A stretch of DNA of 64,000 nt from Prosapia bicincta (Eukaryota > Arthropoda > Insecta > Hemiptera > Cercopidae). The position numbers and the translations under genes were made by a program. The stretch spans positions 13,503,868-13,567,867 of the forward strand of contig JBAIZL010000002.1 of the NCBI GenBank assembly GCA_036971475.1, read 5' to 3'. The notes beneath the pieces are model-generated. The model saw only the letters and a program-made list of their open reading frames with translations, was not told where the DNA came from and made no database searches. This document shows, in pieces, positions 54,608-64,000 of the stretch (its first letter is position 1; each line of letters starts with the position of its first letter).

Positions 54608-55354
54608 CTGAAACAAATTATTTCTGTTGATTATAATTATAGAAAATATAATTTTGTGTTTTTTATGGGTAAGAAACATGGCAAAATAGCAAAAGCAGAA
54701 TGCAATGTATTACAGAATATTTTATCTAAATCATTGATATTATACTGGATTAAAATAAATTCATAAATCTGAAAAAATGTATATAATCTGAAGTTTTGAA
54801 ATGATTCAGTTTTCAACGGTCTTGGAAATTTGTGCCCAGAAATGTTTAAATTATTTATTTATTTTTATGACTCAAATTATTCATTTTCTCTACCATAGGA
54901 GAGTTTTAAACACCTTATAGTTTTTTATTCTTATAATAAGATATAAAAGCATCTGTACTGACAACAATTGCTTAGGGCAGTCAAAACAGTTTATCTCAGT
55001 AATAAAAAAAAAATTTATCTAAATTATAAAATCTGCAAGTAATTGGTTAGTTTAGCCCTAAACCTGGGGTTATCAATCTTTTAGGATTTATGATTTCCTT
55101 TATAACACTGACATGAGGTTGCACCTTATCCCATTTATTTCTGGTCAAGAATTACAATCTGAGTATGAAACTGAGTCAACAATTAGACATCACATAATTT
55201 TATTTGCGTTTTAATATAAATATTCATGTAGTATATAAGGATATTTAAACCTAAAACTGATAATGCTGTAATCATAAAGTAACATACTTGATTTGGGGCT
55301 TAAACATCATATATATTTAAAGATTGTTTTAAAAAATGCATAAGCCAAGTAGAA

Positions 55355-55355
<1 letters not shown>

Positions 55356-55420
<65 letters not shown>
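55356..55420. repeat. Compound (CA)n-(TA)n microsatellite
   Basis: CA units to 55391, then TA units to 55420. Confidence 0.97.
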
Positions 55421-55424
<4 letters not shown>

Positions 55425-55515
55425 AATATAAGTCAAAATACAAATACAAGAATTATAATTGAATTGTAAATTCAATTATAATTCTTGTATTTGTATTTTG
55501 ACTTATGTTCTTTAT
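55415..55515. repeat. PLE-A tail palindrome
   Basis: AATACAAATACAAGAATTAT and its inverse around TGAATTGTAAATTCA. The outer ends read AAAGAACATAAGTC. Confidence 0.7.
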
Positions 55516-55539
55516 TAATACACAAGAATACATATTGCG

Positions 55540-55544
<5 letters not shown>

Positions 55545-55605
<61 letters not shown>
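55545..55605. repeat. (TA)n microsatellite
   Basis: TA run followed directly by a PLE-C tail palindrome (GAAGTTAATATATTAC and inverse, 55606-55646). Confidence 0.95.
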
Positions 55606-55608
<3 letters not shown>

Positions 55609-55691
55609 GTTAATATATTACTATTGTAAGTAATATATTAACTTCATAAAGTCAGTGCAACGGAAATACAATGGATAACGTAAAATATCAA

Positions 55692-55692
<1 letters not shown>

Positions 55693-55772
<80 letters not shown>
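55693..55772. repeat. (TA)n microsatellite
   Basis: About 40 TA units. Confidence 0.97.
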
Positions 55773-55776
<4 letters not shown>

Positions 55777-55819
55777 TTTGAGCACAGAGACCATAAGTTA
55801 ATAATAGGTCTATCCACAC

Positions 55820-55910
55820 TTTATATATAAAGTTCTGAATAGTCATAAACTAATGTAAAAGTGATTTATCAAGTTTCACCAAATGTAATGGATTACAAAA
55901 CTCAAGAGTT
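55820..55910 (+). repeat. PLE-E tail fragment
   Basis: ATAGTCATAAACTAATGTAA, then AAATGTAATGGATTAC. Same order as in 44210-44395 and 51200-51260. Confidence 0.6.
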
Positions 55911-56948
55911 TAATAATAGAGGTCTATATGACTAAACATTCCACAAAAAACAATGATGTAGTTCAATTTGAACATGTCATGTCAGTCTACCCTAGAAGAG
56001 GACGTTCACTTCTCTTCTGTAGGTAATTTCAGTGCACTTATCCTGGCCCCCTGAATACCTTGCATACCCACAGGGGCCTGAACCTAATTTGAAAATTCCT
56101 GCCCTAAACCATGATAATCTAAAATAAATTAATTTTGTTAAAGTGAGGAATTGTAAAAGTTTATTGCCAATAAAAACTAAAACTTCTCAAAGAGCTTTTG
56201 AAATGATTTAGTATGAATGTAAACTAAAGAAAAGAGATGGAAAGATTAATTATCAATTGGCAAAATAAAAGCCACATATTTACTGCAGTTCTTAAAAAAG
56301 TAATAATTTCATTTTGTCAGTTCTATTTAAAAACATGAACTGAAAATACTTTCAATATCTTCACAGAAAATATGTAGTGGTTCATGAAAACCAGCTTTTA
56401 AAGATAATTCATTAAATGGATTTTTATTATATTCACGCAATATTTTATGATAAAAGTTAGTGATTTCACAACTTAAATAACTTCTTAAATAGGTAAGGTT
56501 TTTAAGAAATTACAGAGGCAAAATGTTTTTGTTTGCACTTTGCTATCATTATCAATGAAACTGAAATTTTTGAATCATTAAATTAAAAAAAATATAAGTT
56601 TGCGCAAGTGATAATGTCACTAAGTTTCAACAAAAGAAAATTTACCATGTAGTTTTAAAGACTTTTAATCACTAAATATTTTGTCAGCTTATAATCTTTG
56701 AAAACAATCTAAATGATCTTAGATACAACTAAATAATTTTTTTTTAGGATATTTGTCCTTTTATTGAAAAGACAAGTTCTGTTATTAGTAGATACTGAGA
56801 TACTATTGAATGCATGGGATGTTTTGCAGTTCCTACAAAATCCACTAGATAGTGGGAGAACTTGAGATACAACAGAAATTTCATAAAAAATAATTATTCA
56901 TAGAAATATAATTCTTGTTTCTATTAATAGGGCTACATTTGAGGAATG

Positions 56949-57702
56949 AACAAGTAATAAAAAAAGAATTTTTTAAAGTCAATCCCTTAAGTCAACAAAG
57001 ACAAATTTTACTCAAGATTCTTTTTTTTTTAATAATTGCAAATAATACAAATATGTATTTAGGATATATGTGTCAAAATAACAATCTTAAGTGGCAAAAT
57101 AGAAAGCAAATTTCCCTGCAATTTTCCATTTTCCTTTCTATGTATGATGTTGGACTATTATTTTTGTTTGTTACTATTTATATGCTTTCTTTTTTTGCCG
57201 CTTGCATTGTGTTGTAGTTTTTTTGCTTTTCTTTTGCATTGTCTGTTTGTGAAACAACGTTCGATAATGTTAATCAAGTTTGTTTATTTTTTCTTGTCAT
57301 TAATTTTTAATCCTAGAGCATTGTTTATGATATTGTGTGGTAACCATGGGAACAATTTAAGATTGTACAATAGAGTTTTTGACAACTTGATGAGGGCAAA
57401 GGAAAAATTCATATATTTCTTTGAGCAGTACATTTATACTTATGGGAAAATTGGCTGAGTTCCAAAGCACTAGACTTTAAACACGAGGATACTCAGTTCG
57501 AATCCGACCTAGACTCCTCCCAAATTTTTATAATTTAATTATTGAATAAATATTTGAAAACTGTATTTACATCAATTATCATCCACTGCAGGTTAAAAAA
57601 CTTATAATTGAACGTGAATGGATGAATAAAAATGTATTTTATTAACAATTAACAATTTGTACAAGATATATATCAGGAGAGTGTGAACTAATAGAAGGAA
57701 TT
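56949..57702 (+). mobile_element. Dispersed ~700-bp repeat with tRNA-Leu-like segment, copy 2
   Basis: The best copy. The tRNA-like part (57450-57515) has A box TTGGCTGAGTTCC and B box AGTTCGAATCC, the pol III internal promoter pattern, and a Leu-type layout. Upstream ~500 bp and downstream ~190 bp are shared with 4617-5321. The 3' part (AGGAGAGTGTGAACTAATAG) is the most abundant piece in the window. Confidence 0.72.
57450..57515 (+). other. tRNA-Leu-like segment with A and B boxes
   Basis: The A box begins at 57451 and the B box is at 57495-57505. It does not fold as a complete tRNA (no acceptor stem), so it is a relic within a repeat, not a tRNA gene. Confidence 0.6.
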
Positions 57703-58193
57703 TAATGAATAAATTTATTGGTATTAAAATCTTAAATAACTTGTGTTTATCAAAAATTACAGTGAAAAAAAGTCAAGGGCATATTTTAACTCCAATATCA
57801 TTTCTAAAATGCTGTACGCTTACTTTATATTTTATAAAATAATGATATTTAACTAAACTAATAGAATTTAGTGCATATATTTAGTGTAAAGGCGTATTTT
57901 GTTGTTAGAGACTTTCCTCGAAGTGAAGATTCTTTCAGTGGAATAGTATAATAATAGACTTCCACAAGTTTGAAGCATGTCTATCAAATGTTTCTCAAGC
58001 ACTGTTCTACAACACAATTCCCCATCCAATCAACATTCCATCGTCCCTCCCCTACCTTCATCAAGCTTTTAATGAATTGTTATAATGCTTTTGGAATATT
58101 TAATGCCGCTCAATATTTGAACATGCTCGTACCAGCATAAATGCCCCATTCATAAAATTTGTTTTGCATTTTGGCATATTTGATTAGTGAGGG

Positions 58194-58810
58194 GAAGGGC
58201 GGCTCCAGAGGAGGGGTAATTGTACTCCACCCAAGAATATGGGTATTATTTTTATTTTAGAAATATATTTATCATATTCGAAACACATTTAAATCTATCC
58301 CAGTTTACTTATAAACATGTAACCTATTTTTCCCTTGAGTTTTAATTTAAAGCAATGTATATTGTTTTTACATGTATGTAATGTTAGGTGTAGAAATTCA
58401 TCTGATAACATTGGTAGTTCCACTCAGCATAAACAACACTGGCATGTTACAAGTCGCACCCTAGTTCTGTACCTAAACTACTTATTGTTAGTTTGGCTCT
58501 GCTGTACTAACATTCTGTGTACTACGACTCCGCATCGTCCTCGTCAGACCGAACCGTTTGATGGAGCAATGACAGTTGAACAATATTTTGTATTATGTAC
58601 AAAATAATAATATTATTATGTATGCAAATTCAAGTAAAATAGATGTTTTGATGGATAAAAATGCCATATTTCCTGTGATTTGTAAGTACAAGAATAGCTT
58701 AAAATTTCATTTCCAAGCCTTTATTTTTGAAAGTTTTTTCTCCCCTAACCACTCCATGTTTTCCTGTCATTGTGTCCTCCCCCCGAAAGTCTATCCTGGA
58801 GCCGCCCTTG
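58194..58810. mobile_element. hAT-type MITE with 8-bp TSD
   Basis: Ends GAAGGGCGGCTCCAG and (reversed) CAAGGGCGGCTCCAG, flanked by AGTGAGGG on both sides (58186-58193 and 58811-58818). 617 bp, no transposase. Confidence 0.92.
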
Positions 58811-58962
58811 AGTGAGGGTAAAACAAAGGAGTTCTATATAATCTTAAGCCCCTTTATAGCTAAAAAACCCCGACAGTTAAAAAAAGAATGTTCAGATTTT
58901 CAAATTGTAAGGATATGTGATAAAACATTTTTAAAAACTGAGTAACCATAATAAATTCTTAC

Positions 58963-59129
58963 TTGGACTCTGTGGTTGGAAGAGTCTGCTACAACTATGG
59001 AGTTGTCAGGCCCCACTGCAACTCCACGAGGCCATGTAAAGGATCCGGGCTCGCTCCCCCGACTTCCTACTTTAAATAGCTGTCGTCGTTTCTGTAGGTA
59101 CTGTCCTCTAGTACCTACTGCTGCGAAAC
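58963..59129 (-). CDS. tn: TRIM-NHL gene exon: linker and NHL repeat 1
   Basis: Reads FAAVGTRGQYLQKRRQLFKV, then GSRGSEPGSFTWPRGVAVGP and DNSIVVADSSNHRVQ. A basic linker leads into the first NHL blade. Phase 1 in, phase 0 out. Acceptor CGGCAG, donor CAA|GTAAGA. Confidence 0.92.
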
Positions 59130-59269
59130 CTGCCGACAGAAACATTCCATTAAGTTATACTAACCTTTTTAAATTAAAGGTATTAAGTTAAAGGCATTAA
59201 CAAGTGTTTCTGGCTCTAAGAGAATAAAAATGTATTTTATTTATAAATCCAGTGCTCTGCTGAGTGTAT

Positions 59270-59815
59270 ATGATTCAAATTGGTTGATTCTATCTTCAGG
59301 GCTAATAGTTTTCATTAAAACACTTGTAAATATTTTAAAATTTATCTATAGTAGCACTTACTTATATTTGTTGAGGACGACCGTTTCGGAAGGTGTATCC
59401 CATTGTCAACTTAGACTGTAACTGATCTCCAGGTTTTTGTAGGTTAGGGTGGGGATGTAGGTGTATTTGGTGAGTATTAGGAGTTATGATGTAAAGTGTG
59501 TGTGAGCTATAATGTAAATGGGTGTTGAGTATGTGTGTTGGGTGTAGTTTGAAAGGTTTGTATATTTCGTATTGTTCGGTTGTGTATCGTTGTTTATTTA
59601 TGTATTGTTTATAAAGAATTTGTAGGTTGAATGTTATGTTTATGTAGTCATGATTTGTGGATATGTGATGTTCGGCAAAGTTTAGTTGGTAGTTATTGTT
59701 TGTTAGTGCGTTTATATGTTCTTGGTAGCGTGTGTAAAATGACCTCCCTGTCTGGCCTATGTAAAAACTGGGGCTAACTTGTATGTAAATGCTACTATAG
59801 GCAGTTGTAAAATAT
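59270..59815 (-). pseudogene. PLE-B C-terminal fragment with GIY-YIG coding and hammerhead-like tail
   Basis: Minus strand: PSFYIGQTGRSFYTRYQEHI, NALTNNNYQL, FAEHHISTNHDYINITFNLQ, TTEQYEIYKPFKLHPTHILN. YIG with the following Arg and His are clear; the GIY half is lost. The reading frame appears to run on through the hammerhead-like unit, unlike families C and E. Confidence 0.8.
59370..59415 (-). ncRNA. Hammerhead-like RNA, variant core, decayed (family B)
   Basis: Linker TTGACAAT, helix II GGGA-TACACC-TTCC, GAAA, ACGGTCGT (palindrome with one change), C17, CTCA. Confidence 0.48.
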
Positions 59816-60192
59816 TTACAAATGTTTTAGTAAACTATTCAGCTTCTATGATTAATGGAAACTGACAGTGAAAGAAAATAGACTGTTTTTATAAATCCCT
59901 TTTAGAATATACAATTGTTTTTTCAAAGATCATTATTTTTTATGCTTTGATAGAAGAAGTAGTAATTTTCCTTCTTAAACAAGGTACTAAACAAGCCTCA
60001 GTGATACACTTTTACACATTCTTTACATAAACTCTAGGAGCAAATAATCAACTGTTATCATTTTTGTATCGGGAAAACATTTACTTTAGTACTAACAACT
60101 AGTGAGATATCAGACCAGGCTGTTAACCAGTTAATCAGCTGGTTTCGATAGAGTCATCTTAAAAGTGATGATTCAAATTATCTCAGACTTAC

Positions 60193-60420
60193 CGACTGGG
60201 GTGGCTATAGCTTGAGTAGGAGAGGTGGGGGAGCCTGCCATGTTTTTTTGATCGTCATCAGAACTTTCTAAAGCTGAATTCCTGAGCGGAAGTCCCAGTG
60301 ACAGTCTGCGGGAAGTGGTCGTGCTCGATGCATCCTTACCGTCCTTGCCTCGGTTACCATATTTGTTCTTCAGATAGCGTGCCCAAGAGCTCAGAGCTGC
60401 TCCGTCCTTCTCTCCACTAC
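60193..60420 (-). CDS. tn: TRIM-NHL gene exon: Ser-rich linker
   Basis: Reads SGEKDGAALSSWARYLKNKY, GNRGKDGKDASSTTTSRRLS, LGLPLRNSALESSDDDQKNM, ending ATPVG. A low-complexity regulatory linker between the N-terminal TRIM part and the NHL propeller. It has an RRLS motif typical of basophilic kinase sites. The YLKNKYG segment resembles YLASKYG in the upstream exon. Phase 1 in and out. Confidence 0.9.
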
Positions 60421-60436
60421 CTAAAGACATACAAAA

Positions 60437-60605
60437 TCAACATTTGTTGATTCCATCTTCGCGTGAGCTACTAGTAATCACTTACAACTTTATTAAAAAA
60501 AATGTTTGACACATCTCCCGAAACGGCCGTCCTCAACACAAAAAAAGTAAGTGCTACTATAGGCAAGTTAAAACATTTTTTTTAAAAAAGTTGTAAGTGA
60601 TACAA
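60437..60605 (+). mobile_element. PLE-B tail foldback adjacent to an NHL-gene acceptor
   Basis: TTGTTGATTCCATCTTCGCG at left, then a truncated hammerhead-like unit (GACACATCTCCCGAAAC and ACGGCCGTCCTCAAC) and the tail. Its edge is within ~20 bases of the splice acceptor at 60421. Confidence 0.75.
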
Positions 60606-60859
60606 AATCAGTGTTATACAATTTGTTAATAAAACAAGTAATATAAACACAAAAATTTAGTCATTCCTACTTAGATCAACAAAGACAATTTGTATTTGAG
60701 TTACATTTGATTGAATAATTATAGGTATAACGTAAACTATGCATTAAAACAGCTGTTCTACCACATAACCTGTAACATAAAATCAGCTGTTTAATGAAAT
60801 CATATGTTATCACTTATTTTAAGCCAAATGGGACGAAATAACTATATTGCACACCTTGC

Positions 60860-61043
60860 TCTTTTTGTGAAAAGATTTTCTTCCATATAAAACTAAAATG
60901 AATTCATTACTAAATTCAGTTCATGAGTTACTATTCGAAAAAGCTGTATTAACATCAATTGTTATTTACGACAATTAAAAGAATGTATTTTAACTTGAGT
61001 GGATTAGTAAAAAGTATTTTATTAATGATTTAAAATTCAAACA

Positions 61044-61088
<45 letters not shown>

Positions 61089-61115
61089 GAGAGTGTGAAC
61101 TAATAGAAGGAATTG
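60860..61115 (+). repeat. 3' part of the tRNA-like dispersed repeat
   Basis: TTTTTGTGAAAAG, then TAACATCAATTGTTAT, GAGTGGATTAGTAAAA, interrupted by a TA run, then AGGAGAGTGTGAACTAATAG. Matches 13080-13320 reversed. Confidence 0.65.
61046..61084. repeat. (TA)n microsatellite
   Basis: Expanded from the GATATATATC step of the tRNA-like repeat's 3' part. Confidence 0.95.
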
Positions 61116-61161
61116 AAAAATAAATATGTGCCAATACATTTTCTGTAAACATGTTTACATG

Positions 61162-61171
<10 letters not shown>

Positions 61172-61220
<49 letters not shown>
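61172..61220. repeat. (TA)n microsatellite
   Basis: TA run. Tyr-Ile open frames on both strands here are artefacts. Confidence 0.95.
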
Positions 61221-61225
<5 letters not shown>

Positions 61226-62001
61226 CATATACATGAGTGTATATTTACAACATCCTTTAAAATTTTGTCAGATGAGAACACAAAATCACAGGCACTGTCA
61301 GTAAAACTATATTATTTGGCTTTTTTGGATTATTGTACAATTTGCTCCTAGTTTTATTGGAATCACTAAAATACATTCACCGCATGCTTCTAGAGCGAAG
61401 TAATGTCATTGCTTGTAAATAGGATAATATGGAAAATAAAGGAAAAATATTTTACCCTCCTCAAGCCGATAAGGGCCTTATGGTCCATCAACAAACTTCT
61501 CTTTCGTACAGTCTATTAAAAGCCACAGGCCTTACAGTTTGATATTACTCTCTCAAGACATAGTAAGGGACTTGAAATGCACTGGAGAGCAGTTGGAAGG
61601 TTAATGGGGGTGGAAGGCCAGGCAGCTGTCTACTCCTTCTATACAGATGTAAGATGCCTAGATAGGCTCATTGGAACAAGACACAGTGGTTGGGGCGGAC
61701 CGATATGATTGCAGCTCTCTCGACACTCTAAATGTCAAGTATGCAACTGCGTATATGTCAGCCACATCTCTTGCTATTACTCGTGAATTATACAACAAAA
61801 TGTACCACTTGAGGAATACTAAGAAGTAAGTCATAATTACTTTTATAAATTAGAGAATTTTGAATGGGATATATATTTAAAACGTATAACAGTGGTTTTT
61901 TAAAACTGAAATAGTAAACGCATTCTAAATATCGCATATGCTTCGGTTATTCTGCAAATACTCATCGCTTTACTAAATAAGTAAAATGTTATGCTACTTA
62001 C

Positions 62002-62206
62002 TTCCAGTGGCGGCAGAGCGATCTGGCGAATTTTCTCGGGACTTTATAGCGTGCGTTGACCGGCTTCGGGAAAGGTCGTTGCCAGTCGTGCCGTACTTAG
62101 ACGCGAGGTAAGCAGAGGGCGATGTAGTGGTGTCTTCAGCTTCATCTTCGTCGTCTCCTCCAAAGTTATGCGTGCTTTTACTCCTCGCCAGGGATTTCTT
62201 CCTGTC
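62002..62206 (-). CDS. tn: TRIM-NHL gene exon (first in window on minus strand)
   Basis: Reads DRKKSLARSKSTHNFGGDDE, DEAEDTTTSPSAYLASKYGT, TGNDLSRSRSTHAIKSRENS, PDRSAATG. Charged, Ser-rich linker of a TRIM-NHL protein. My recall of the thin/nhl-1 group (orthologue of TRIM32, an E3 ligase family acting in muscle cytoplasm) fits, but the RING and B-box exons lie outside the window, so the subgroup is inferred. Acceptor TTTACAG (phase 0), donor GGAA|GTAAGT (phase 1 out). Confidence 0.88.
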
Positions 62207-62331
62207 CTGTAAATGAGATCGTGACACTGTATCAGACACAAGATGGTTTCATGTACTGTATTGTTAAAACATACTGCACATGATAATTATTGGAAACACT
62301 ATGATACCTACTTTTAAATTATACATATAAT

Positions 62332-62588
62332 CAATGGTGTAGCCAGGCCGATGTATGGGGGGGGGGGAACGATCCGGAGGGTCAGGGGGTAGAACCCACC
62401 CGCGGAAATTTTCGACATTTTTATCTTTAGAAATTATATTTTGGCACTTAAAATTACACAATTATTGAGTTTTCGAGAAGCTGTTTAGCTAAAAACGTAG
62501 CACTGTTATATAGAGTAATATTTCTCTCCTAAAATTAATTGGTTTGTAGGGGGCACGTGCCCTTGTGCCCCCTCTGGCTACGTCCCTG
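62332..62588. mobile_element. hAT-type MITE with 8-bp TSD
   Basis: Ends CAATGGTGTAGCCAG and (reversed) CAGGGACGTAGCCAG, flanked by CATATAAT (62324-62331 and 62589-62596). A G-run and C-run occur inside. 257 bp. Confidence 0.9.
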
Positions 62589-62822
62589 CATATAATATGT
62601 ATTTTTAAATTTGGAATAAATATACATGAAACTCGTTTTCGGTTGTAGATTACGGTTTCACAGTTACAATTGACGTTAAATTACGTTTTGTCTGTTTGAG
62701 TCTACAGTGTATATATACGCGTTAGGCTGCGTTTGTTATATATACACACTGACTAGTGATTATCTCGTAGTGAATACTTATAGTAAAATTGGTTCTTGCA
62801 TATTATACAGAGGTCACTAATA

Positions 62823-63145
62823 TACCGCGTGCTGCGGTGGTTAGGTTAGGTTAGGTTATCACACATATTACTATTACTTCCCTGTTACATTTGGAATCGG
62901 ATGTGAGGAGGTGCTGAATAGAGGAACAAGAGGCATCGAGGTACAGTGGGAATATAGGCTATACGTGGCGATTAGGAGTGGCCGCGACTGGCGGCGATGC
63001 GTTCAACGCAATTCTGCTAAAATTGCTTCCTTTGGGAGGCAGAAAACAAGAACCGATGGTCAAAATGGCAAGTAGTTTTCACAGTAAGTCAAATAAAGTC
63101 TCTCTTGAATAAATATTTAGTGTTTTAGGTCCCCTGCAAAATAAC
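62823..63145 (+). repeat. Dispersed repeat, copy 2 (partner at 3961-4252)
   Basis: Begins with GCGGTGGTTAGGTTAGGTTA, three TTAGG units, then the region aligning with the partner, ending near GTTTTAGGTCCCCTGC. It is GC-richer than its surroundings and less decayed than copy 1. Confidence 0.65.
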
Positions 63146-64000
63146 GTCTAAAAATAGTGGCCTCCATATAATACGTAAGTACCGTAAAGTTTCTTCATAA
63201 ATATTAATTTATAACTTTAAATATATACCACATGAAAACAAATAAAAAGTTAGTAAATGTTAATATAACACAATATTTTACCTAACTTTTATTTGAAACT
63301 AACTCACCCGGAGAAATTAACAACGCCTAAAAGATAATGAATGGAGTGTTAACATTAGCTAAACGTTATTTAGTATTTTATTAACAGAATAATAGCTGAA
63401 CTTATAGTAGTAGAGAAAAGTGTGACAATAAACGTTCCTGATTGAATGTTATTTATTGAAGTGTATTCGGATATACAATATTTTTTGTATATTGTTTGAA
63501 ATGTGTTGGAAAATAGTTTTAGATTGTTGAGTGTTGCCTAGCAACCAAATTTAGAATTAATTCAATGAAAATAATATTTTATGCTATTTTGGGTTTCAAA
63601 AATTACATGTTGAAAAAAAATTGTTGTCGTCAGAAACCGTCCCAGGAATGCACTCAACAATTTCCCGAAGTTCCATCGGATGAGGGGTTTAGTAATGCAC
63701 AGGCTCATACATACATACATTCATTTTTGTATATATAGACAAATTACCACAGTTCTAATATTCAGTTGAACAACTACGGTTACTAAATTATTAAATATAA
63801 ATTTACATCAAAATTTCATTTTTCTTTCAAAATTTCTTTGTAAACATTCTAGATTTCTTTAAAAACAAGCCCATTTCCTAAAAGCATGTTGAAAATTTTT
63901 GAAAAAAAATTTACCATAATTGTGACATTTTTATCGTAAAAATTTGAACACTAAGTCGTTTAAACTGTCAAGATAATCTAAAAAAAACAAGGCAAATATT

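Larger units (their letters stand above)
54608..58962 (-). other. tn: NHL gene intron, 4.35 kb
   Basis: Contains a CA/TA microsatellite cluster and PLE-A/C tails (55356-55775), a PLE-E tail (55820-55910), the tRNA-like repeat (56949-57702) and a hAT MITE (58194-58810). 54780-55350 and 55920-56940 hold nothing recognised. Confidence 0.85.
59130..60192 (-). other. tn: NHL gene intron, 1.06 kb
   Basis: Half of it is a PLE-B fragment (59270-59815). The rest is AT-rich. Confidence 0.85.
60421..62001 (-). other. tn: NHL gene intron, 1.58 kb
   Basis: Contains a PLE-B tail (60437-60605), PLE-E/tRNA-like repeat pieces (60640-61115), two TA microsatellites and a GC-richer block (61440-61830) I cannot assign. 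Confidence 0.8.
62207..64000 (-). other. tn: Upstream intron or 5' flank of the NHL gene
   Basis: Contains a hAT MITE (62332-62588) and dispersed repeat copy 2 (62823-63145). I see no further exon. The rest, 63150-64000, is AT-rich and unassigned. Confidence 0.7.

Noticed and set aside
57360..57400. Hammerhead core TTGATGAGGGCAAAGG
   Set aside because: No helix II followed by GAAA at the right distance.
57450..57515. A tRNA-Leu gene
   Set aside because: A and B boxes are present but no acceptor stem or complete cloverleaf; it lies within a dispersed repeat.
58335..58945. Plus-strand frames at the hAT-type MITE
   Set aside because: They are short, cross the element boundary and match no transposase.

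Overview
The window reads as one AT-rich stretch of an animal nuclear genome, most likely an insect. The two genes have small exons, GT-AG introns of 1-14 kb and best recall to insect orthologues; I cannot name the species. Two genes converge tail to tail. MED1 (Mediator subunit 1) occupies the plus strand from before position 1 to 28182: eight exons joined in consistent phase give 1308 residues, lacking only the N-terminus. A TRIM-NHL gene of the thin/TRIM32 (nhl-1) type occupies the minus strand from beyond 62206 down to 36057: seven exons give 437 residues, including a complete six-bladed NHL propeller at the C-terminus. MED1 is a nuclear co-activator. The NHL protein belongs to a cytoplasmic E3-ligase/scaffold family whose RING and B-box would lie outside the window. 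I see no functional link between the two.

Almost everything else is mobile DNA. The main component is Penelope-like retroelement (PLE) debris: 5'-truncated C-terminal reading frames with GIY-YIG motifs, usually as head-to-head inverted pairs (foldbacks) at 378-603, 682-900, 937-2601, 21901-22517, 39388-40795, 46660-47125 and 52733-53165. Other elements are a mariner (34271-35588), a TIR transposon nested in a PLE (10783-12090), three non-autonomous hAT-type elements with exact 8-bp target duplications (8815-9413, 58194-58810, 62332-62588), pogo/Tigger-like MITEs, a piggyBac remnant, a hAT remnant, a 5'-truncated LINE with a 14-bp target duplication, a tRNA-Leu-like dispersed repeat, and TA/CA microsatellites.

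The most interesting content is a set of hammerhead ribozymes at the 3' side of the PLE fragments. Some have the canonical CTGATGA...GAAA core (417-563, 13869-13916, 52826-53045). Others, in several families and many copies, share the same architecture with a changed linker, TTGACAAT. Aligned to the canonical core, that changes C3 to U and G8 to A, the two bases that pair in the active ribozyme. In nearly every copy helix III is an uncapped palindrome whose sequence differs between families. The palindrome, not its sequence, is conserved, which suggests dimeric hammerheads. In two families the stop codon of the PLE reading frame lies inside the ribozyme. One PLE copy ends exactly at a MED1 5' splice site (21900/21901).

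Layout: 1-28182 MED1 exons and repeat-rich introns; 28183-36056 intergenic with a pogo-like MITE, a small MITE and the mariner; 36057-62206 NHL gene with a 13.8-kb last intron full of repeats; 62207-64000 upstream intron or flank with a hAT MITE and a dispersed repeat. No tRNA, rRNA or CRISPR array was seen.
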